From positions 30,848,088 through 30,912,087 of the forward strand of contig NC_134023.1 in the NCBI RefSeq assembly GCF_040712315.1: a stretch of 64,000 nucleotides of DNA, written 5' to 3'. The DNA comes from Castanea sativa. Lineage: Eukaryota > Streptophyta > Magnoliopsida > Fagales > Fagaceae. The notes under the pieces are model-generated. The model ran no database searches. It had not been told where the DNA came from and worked only from the letters and a program-made list of their open reading frames with translations. Made by a program: the position numbers and the translations under genes. Of the stretch, positions 57,686 through 64,000 are shown in pieces; the stretch's first letter is position 1; every line of letters begins with the position of its first letter.

Positions 57686-58380
57686 TGATGGAAGTAAGAT
57701 GTTCAACAACGGGAAGGCTAAGATTCTGTTATGATTAATCAGGTTGAGTACTGATCTTTGTTTGAACTTCGTTCTGTCCTGAGTGAAAGAAAAGGAGAAA
57801 GAAGTTTTGTGTTGGTTGTATAATTTTAAATTCTCACTTTTTAAATTGAATTAAAGTTTTGCTTTTTTTCTCTTGACTTCTATAATTAAAGAACCCTTAT
57901 ATGTATCTCCTACTTGTTAACTACTGGAGTTTGTCCCAACAATTACTCTCTTGCTGTGGTCTAAAATCTATTCAACTCATAAGCACTGAATGTGCCAATG
58001 CGTGTGTGAATGTGCAAAATGATGTATAGCCGAGCCTCTCTGCAACTACAATGCATAAAATATGATTGAAGCTTACTTGTTTTTTATGTAACATGTGGAA
58101 CTTTTTTGCATAACTAATTAGAATTCACATACGATGGGGCATTTGGAGATGCATGATATGGAAATAGACTAATTAGGTTCCCATTGATGACATAAAGCCC
58201 TCTCTCTTTTACACACCTGCCCAAGTTGTACCATAAATGCTTTTTGGGAAGTTGCCAGTTAATACTTCTCTTAAAGTCTTATTTCTAGTAAATGCTTTTA
58301 GGGAAAATCCATATTTACAGAATTGTAACTAGAATCAATTTGGGTCTTCAGAACACTTATCCTTTGCTGCACAGGGAGCT
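57686..58380 (+). other. FCF1 3' flank
   Basis: Follows the FCF1 stop. AATTAAAG near 57849 and AATTAAAGA near 57885 could serve as poly(A) signals, but plant signals are loose. No coding evidence. Confidence 0.4.
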
Positions 58381-58389
58381 CCAATTGGT

Positions 58390-58870
58390 TCAATCGTATC
58401 TCTTTATGGTATTCAATTCTTCCAGATTAGCACCTTCATTTTACCTTCAGAAATTAAAAGGTAGTTAAATTGCTATTTGTGGAAGGGTACTACTTATTCC
58501 ACAAGCAAAGCAAACGGGAGAAGGTGGGTGGCTGGGGTTGAAACGTGTTACAGATTGGAACAGAGCTGCTATTCTCAAGCATGTGTAATCTTCTTATAAA
58601 GGTAGGCTCACTATGGGTAGCATGGGATAGTCGAAATTACTCTTGGGGATGGACAAGCTATTGAAGTTAAAGAGAATTGGCTTGGACCTATTTCAAGCGT
58701 CTGAGTGGACAAGGAGATAAAACGTTTCCTTAATTTGATGATTGATGATTGATATCTTGGCTTCTAAAGTTGGGCATAGGGTGGCTTATGATACACTGTT
58801 AGTAATCTAGTATTGTTTTGGTCAAAAGTCCCGAGTGTGTTCTGATTATTCTTCTAGTTGGTTTGCATTT
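58390..58870 (+). mobile_element. LINE reverse transcriptase C-terminal fragment
   Basis: Broken reading shows ILPSEIKR, LWKGT, GLKRVTDWNRAAILKH-like and GDGQAIEVKENWLGP, the thumb-to-linker region of plant LINE ORF2. Several shifts. No tail found. Confidence 0.65.
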
Positions 58871-59249
58871 AATGGGGAAAAAAAATTAGAGTAAACAAAT
58901 ACATACCTACAACTCTGGAAGGTTGTAAGTAGAAGAAGAGAATAGAGAAAAAGAACTGTATGGTACAAATTATTTATGAATTATTTGATATATACACGCT
59001 CCGCATTGAAAACATTGATATGAACAAATAGTGGAAAGGATCAATCCACATAGGAAATCAAGAATCTTTTCATATTGGGACCAAATAGTCATATGTGGAA
59101 AGTAAAACCCTGATTGTGGGAAGGGATGAATGAAAGACGTCGGAGCTCAATCACAGGATAGGAGTTGGCCGAATATTTTATATATCTGTTGGACTTAGGC
59201 AAGTAGTTGCCCAATCAAAATGAAGGAGAGGTCATTCATCTGACCTTAA

Positions 59250-59660
59250 CTCCATGGCAAATGTATTTCGATGGCTCCAGTACACAAGGTGGTGCAGGAA
59301 CAAGTATTGTTTTTATCTTTTTTAATGGTCTAGTTTCTCACCATTCATACTAGCTTTTTTTCTCTCTCAAAAAAAAAAAAAAATACTAGGTTTTTTCTAT
59401 GCACAAACAACGTGGCTAACTATAAAGCCTTGCTTATCGGATTAGAACTAGCTGCAGCAATGGGTATGCGATCCATCCATGCTAACGTTAATAAGGGTGA
59501 TTCTCAACTAGTAGTGAGACAAATCATTGCTGAGTATCATGTAATAGAAGCAAAGCAGCAACCATACACAAAAAGAGCCCTAGACTTCATTCGCCAAGTT
59601 TGATGAAGTTTAGATTGACCATGTGCCTCGAAGGCCCAATGTTGAGGTAGGAAATCTAAA
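59250..59660 (+). pseudogene. Gypsy RNase H fragment
   Basis: MYFDGSSTQGGAGT opens the fold with its Asp; then a T-rich insertion with an A-run (59370-59382), then YKALLIGLELAAAMG, NKGDSQLVVRQI and a stop at 59601. The order matches gypsy RNase H (EY.AL..GL / GDSQLV). Just after, IDHVPRRPN is read in another frame. Confidence 0.8.
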
Positions 59661-59845
59661 GATTTAGTGTTTTATATAAACATTAATAGTAGTTGCTTTT
59701 TTAACCATACACAAAAAGAGCCCTAGACTTCATTCGCCAAGTTTGATGAAGTTTAGATTGACCATGTGCCTCGAAGGCCCAATGTTGAGGTAGGAAATCT
59801 AAAGATTTAGTGTTTTATATAAACATTAATAGTAGTTGCTTTTTT
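59560..59845. repeat. 143-bp perfect-looking tandem duplication
   Basis: From AACCATACACAAAAAGAGCC at 59560 to the T-run, the unit repeats at 59703-59845. It covers the end of the gypsy RNase H fragment. Confidence 0.92.
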
Positions 59846-60260
59846 TGTACATGTCGTAATATAATTTAGATTAAAAAACAAAGATTAGTTGAAAATTTTG
59901 GATTGTAATCAAATATTATTTATCAAGTTATAAATTATAATAAGAAAAGGATAAAATGAAGAATTTGGATTGAAGTGGCGGGTGAACAAGAAATCTAAAG
60001 AAAAAAAATTTAAGTCACATTGTGTGAAGAGGAAATCCAAAAAATTTAGTGTTTTATTTAATCACTAAAAGTAGTTGCCTTTTTTTTTTTTACGTTTAGT
60101 AATATAATTTAGAACAAAAAAAAAAAGATTAGTTGAAGATTTTAAATTGTACTCAAATTGATATTATTTATCAACTTATAAACTATAATGAGAAAATGAT
60201 TGGATGATGAATTTGAATTGTAATTAAATTAATATTTTTATTAACTTAGAAATTATAGGA
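59780..60260. repeat. Degenerate ~240-bp tandem pair
   Basis: AGGAAATCTAAAGATTTAG (59792) and AGGAAATCCAAAAAATTTAG (60030) start parallel series including TAGTTG, TAATATAATTTAGA and AAAGATTAGTTGAA. It is an older relative of the 143-bp duplication. Confidence 0.65.
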
Positions 60261-60414
60261 GAAGAAAATAAGAACCAAAAAAATTATATCTATATTTTTA
60301 AAAATCTAAATTTTTTTTACAATTTAGTGAAGCCATTTGCTATAATCACGGCTTCTAAGTCAACTTTTATTATATAATATATTATATGATATAGATATTA
60401 ATATTACTCATTTA

Positions 60415-60445
<31 letters not shown>

Positions 60446-60800
60446 TAAAAAACTAAAAAAACCAGTTGTTGAACAGTAATTTATTTTATTTTATTAAAAA
60501 TAACTATAAATAAATAAAGAGGCTGCAATTTCCTAGTATTACCTCACCTTTTTTTCTTTCTTTCTTTTTTTGAGAAGAAAGTATTACCTCACTTAGTTTG
60601 AAAAAAATTTCCATAATAATTTTTTCAATTAAAATTGTTTTAAAATTATTTGGGAATCTAGCCTTAAAATTATTTTAAAAATTAAAACACGATCTTATTT
60701 TTAAAAGATTTCAGAAATTGTATTTATAAAACACAATTTTTAAAAATAAATAAAATGATTGTATTCCCACTAACTTAAAAACAATGTCAAGTTTTTTAGA
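60261..60800. repeat. AT-rich spacer with (AT)n
   Basis: (AT)n at 60423-60447. Otherwise only AAAATTATTTT-type low complexity. Confidence 0.55.
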
Positions 60801-61090
60801 GTAAAATATCATTTTTGTCCCTAAACTATTACAAAAGTTTTTTTTTTTTTTTTTTGGTCCCTAAACTTTCAAAAGTTCTATTTTCATTTCTAAACTTTGC
60901 AAAACGTTTTGACTTTTGTCCCTTCGTCTATTTCCATTAGTTTTTGACTTGCGTATCTTTAGAAAATGCTGATGTGGTATCCAATTTGGATTAATTTATT
61001 TTATTCAAAAAATATGGACACATAGCAAAGACATATTAGCTCACGTGGGAATATTTTTTATAAAAGGCCAAAATCACCCCACCAAAACTC

Positions 61091-62127
61091 CAAGTCTCAA
61101 GCATGCCGGCGTTAACCCAAAATCCTTAAACCATGAAAACCCACCGCCCTCACTCATTGAAACCTCAACTAGCGTCCCCAATCGTTGTTAGTTTTTGCCG
61201 CTGTAGAAGTTACATAGTGCTTAGTGCTTACCATGTGCGGCATTGGCAAGCCAACCAAATTTATTAAAGCTACTCAAATACAACACGTGGTTCATCAATG
61301 TGTGATGGAGTCTTCAACAATAGACACTAGGGACCACTAAATTGTTTTATATTCAACATCCAATGGAGTCCTCAAGAACAATGTCTGATGGATTCTTCAC
61401 AGTAGCACAACCCCAATAAGCCCATACCCATCAAGCTATAGAAACGGTATATATACTAATTATATGCATTCAATAAAGCTATAAAGCAACAAATAAACAA
61501 ATTTTACCTTGTAATTAAACGTCAATTAATAAGATAATCAAATGGGAAAAATTCAATTATAATACAACACCACCACAACAGGTCTGGTGCACTACGTTAG
61601 TGCAGTTGAAAAACATACATCTCCACAAGATCATCTTATCAACAACCTCATTTATGCCTATCCAACAAACGAATTTTCCATCAATTTAAATAAAAATAAC
61701 TTGAATTTTCCATTAATGCTATTGTGAGATTCACCTATAGCCCTTTTTTTTAATGTCCATTCAACCATAAAAGATTTAATTCCAAATCAAGAAAAACAAT
61801 ACAACAAAATTCATAGCAGGCTCCAATTCAAATATCAGTGACAAAATAGACAAGTTGCCAAAGTTCCTATCAACCTAAATCACTGATAAACATTAAAATT
61901 CAAAATTACAACCTAATTAGCAGAAGTGGTAAGCAATTCAATCAAATCAATAAAAGTTTAACCACACAGAATATTCTGGAAGAGTTTTTAAGGTAGATCA
62001 AGAACGAAGAAGAAAAGAATTACAAGAGGAGAAATCAGATTGAAGAGGATCAAGGGAAAATATGTTGAAGCTATTTTGCTGATTTTGATCACCAATTGGG
62101 CTGTTACTGTGGGAGTTTCACAGAGAA
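61091..62127. other. MULE interior, unclassified
   Basis: Lies between the left TIR and the Harbinger element. It holds no frame with a recognised product. A captured gene piece was considered (GC-richer opening at 61080-61250), but nothing could be recognised. Confidence 0.4.
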
Positions 62128-62130
62128 TAA

Positions 62131-63630
62131 GAGCTTGTTTGAATATCATGAAAATTGAGTGATATTACTCAGTTTTCATGATCCATCATCCAAACTGAGT
62201 GGGTCCCACAAATGACCATTTGTTTAGCTTAGTTTTGGATCACTGTTTTCATGACTCAAATACTCAAAATTTTGGATGTGGATGATGGAACATGAAAACA
62301 GGATTTTGGTGTTTTCAAAAGTTGAAAACTGAAACTCAGTGGCAATATGGTAATTTCATTCAACTTATGGGACTCACAGATTTGTCTTGTCATGTCATGC
62401 CAGCTTGCACCCAACGACTTTCTCTTTCTCAGACTCTCTTTTCTTTCTTTTTATTTTTCTTTCTTTCTATTCTCCTCATCTCTTCATTCTTCATTTTTTA
62501 TTCCTTGTAGAGCCTCCACTGATCACTCTAACTGGGTTTCTTCTAGCTCTCCATCGAACCTCCACAGCTCCTCCACAAACCACCAGTTGCCACTACCACA
62601 AGCCACCACCACAAATCTCTCGGTTCAAGCTCAACCAAGGAAGGGTCGAAAATCCTAAAATCTTTCTTCGTCATCAATTGAACCAGCAAGTATCTGATCT
62701 AAAGATTGATGAGTTTGGATTTGCTATGTTTGTGGGTTTGAGTTTCTGGTGTTGGTGAGGGAGTTGCAATTTTGAGTTTTCGATCTATGTTGATGGGTTT
62801 GAATTTTTGGTTGTGGTTGTGGTTTGAGGCTTGGGCTGTGATGGAGGTGGGTTTGTATGGATGTTGGTGTGCCTGGCTGATGGTTGGATCTTGTTTGGCC
62901 ATTGGTGGTGGTGGTGGTGGTGTTGTTGATGGTGGCCAATTCTGCTAGGTTTGTTGTTGATGGTGGCTGATTTTTCCATCACCACCACAGCTGCCCATCG
63001 ACCCTCCAAAGTTGTCCACATCTGCCCACCATCGCCACCAATCACCAGCAATGAGCCGAAAGAAAAGATCAAGATCTGGGTTTGATTTGGGTTTGGTGTT
63101 TGAAAAATGAAGTTTGATTTGGGTTTGGTGTTTCTAAATAAAATATTTTTATTTTGGGTTTTAGGGTTTGTTTCAAAATGGGATTTGATTTGGGTTTGGT
63201 GTTTCCAAATTTGGGGCCATGGCTGGAGCTTGCTTTTGGGTTTTAGACATTGTTGGTAGGTTTCTTTGTTTTGATTGTAAGTTTAAGTTTTCTTTTGGAA
63301 AATTCGTACAAAAATGGAAGAAAAGAAAGTAAGAACTGAAGATATGAAAGAGGCTTGAAATGAAGAAATTATTGAAAGAGAAGGAAGAAAGAGAATGGGC
63401 ACACAAGTAGGTAACTACTCGTTCTGACCCAACACAGTAAATGGGTCCCACCACTTTATGCAAAATTTTGAGTTATAGATACCAAAATATGAAACCAAAC
63501 AAGTTTTATTTTGAGTAAGTGAAAAAAATAGAATTTGAGTAATAAGTTATGAGAATTGAGTTTGAGTTTAAGTTATAAAATTTGAATAATGAGTTATGAG
63601 TAATAAATGATGCTCAATCCAAACAGGGCC
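62131..63630. mobile_element. Large non-autonomous Harbinger-type element, 1,500 bp
   Basis: Ends GAGCTTGTTTGAAT and inverted GGCCCTGTTTGGATT, flanked by TAA on both sides (62128-62130, 63631-63633). It is nested in the MULE. Terminal parts are rich in GAGTAA/TTACTC phrases; the middle has T/C-rich and GGTGGTGGT stretches. No transposase motif found. Confidence 0.8.
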
Positions 63631-64000
63631 TAAGAGTTTCACGGATAAAATGATTGAAGTTCCACTTCCAAGGAGTGAAAGGTGATTTTGGCATTTTTTA
63701 AAAATGTTCCCAAGTGAGCCAATAAGTCTTTGCCACATGTCCATATTTTTTAAAAAATAAAATAAATTAGTCCAAATTACAACATCAGCACTTTGTCAAG
63801 ACACCTAAGACAAGAACTAACAACTAGCGAAAACAGGCAAAGGGACAAAAATCAAAACTTTTTACAAGGTTTAGGAACAAAAATAGAACTTTTGAAAGTT
63901 TAGAAACAAAAATCGTACTTTTGTAATGGTTTAAAGACGAAAATAATATTTTATCTTTTTTTAATATTTAAAAATATAATATTTTGTAAATTTTTCCCAC

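Larger units (their letters stand above)
60801..63955. mobile_element. Non-autonomous MULE with ~300-bp TIRs
   Basis: The left arm 60801-61090 (GTAAAATATCATTTTTGTCC..) is the inverted counterpart of 63655-63955 (GATAAAATATTATTTTCGTC when inverted). Shared inner phrases include TCAGCA/TGCTGA, CATGTCCATATTTTTT and TGGCATTTTTTA. Flanking TTTTTTAGA/TTTTTTTAA is at best a 7/9 target duplication. No MURA transposase is visible. The inner part from 61090 to 62125 is unclassified. Confidence 0.75.

Noticed and set aside
62292..63463. Several open frames (60-123 codons) inside the Harbinger-type element
   Set aside because: They come from T/C-rich, GGT and CCA repeats; no transposase or other domain is recognisable and frames on both strands overlap.

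Overview
This is nuclear DNA of a flowering plant, most likely a woody dicot. The evidence is spliceosomal introns with plant-type borders, AT-rich spacers, long poly(T)/poly(A) tracts, and dense, layered plant transposable elements (Ty1/copia, Ty3/gypsy, L1-type LINEs, hAT, MULE, PIF/Harbinger, MITEs). A Fagales-like genome is possible from the repeat flavour, but I cannot prove it from sequence alone. No rRNA, tRNA, CRISPR or bacterial operon was found.

Only two genes look intact and of host type. One is a single-exon C2-domain protein of 272 aa on the minus strand (26509 down to 25691). The other is a nine-exon gene on the plus strand (47594-57685) whose exons join in frame to give a 198-aa PIN-domain protein, recognised as the rRNA-processing nuclease FCF1/UTP24. 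Its introns 6 and 8 are swollen to about 5.0 kb and 2.8 kb by a LINE fragment, MITEs and an LTR retrotransposon.

Layout: 1-8067 is a decayed Ty1/copia element whose LTR holds a 768-bp unit, present twice on the left side and once on the right. It sits in a Ty3/gypsy pol region (8068-10834). A later 369-bp tandem duplication copied the copia/gypsy junction. Two solo LTRs follow (12415-13144, 14730-15567). A non-autonomous hAT (16285-18172) carries what looks like a captured trihelix transcription-factor fragment and a second hAT MITE nested inside it. An almost full-length L1 LINE covers about 19009-24614. After the C2 gene come a small palindromic element, a solo LTR with perfect target-site duplication (27559-28318), a MULE MITE (28916-29073), a LINE 3' end, and a minus-strand copia gag with LTR (to 32336).

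From 33079 to about 38516 lies an LTR element of the same family as the two TGTAAG solo LTRs. It carries a spliced, broken reading frame of unknown function, split by a 2.3-kb solo LTR that itself holds a Harbinger MITE. A complete 5.4-kb hAT element with a broken BED-finger transposase fills 41415-46841. Downstream of FCF1 are LINE and gypsy crumbs, short tandem duplications, and a MULE-like element with about 300-bp terminal inverted repeats (60801-63955) that contains a 1,500-bp Harbinger-type insertion.

Most element boundaries were fixed by target-site duplications read by eye. Homology calls rest on recognised protein motifs; no database search was run. I found no convincing new multi-gene system. 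The strongest leads are the captured trihelix fragment, the uncharacterised spliced element-borne ORF family, and the stack of datable nested insertions.
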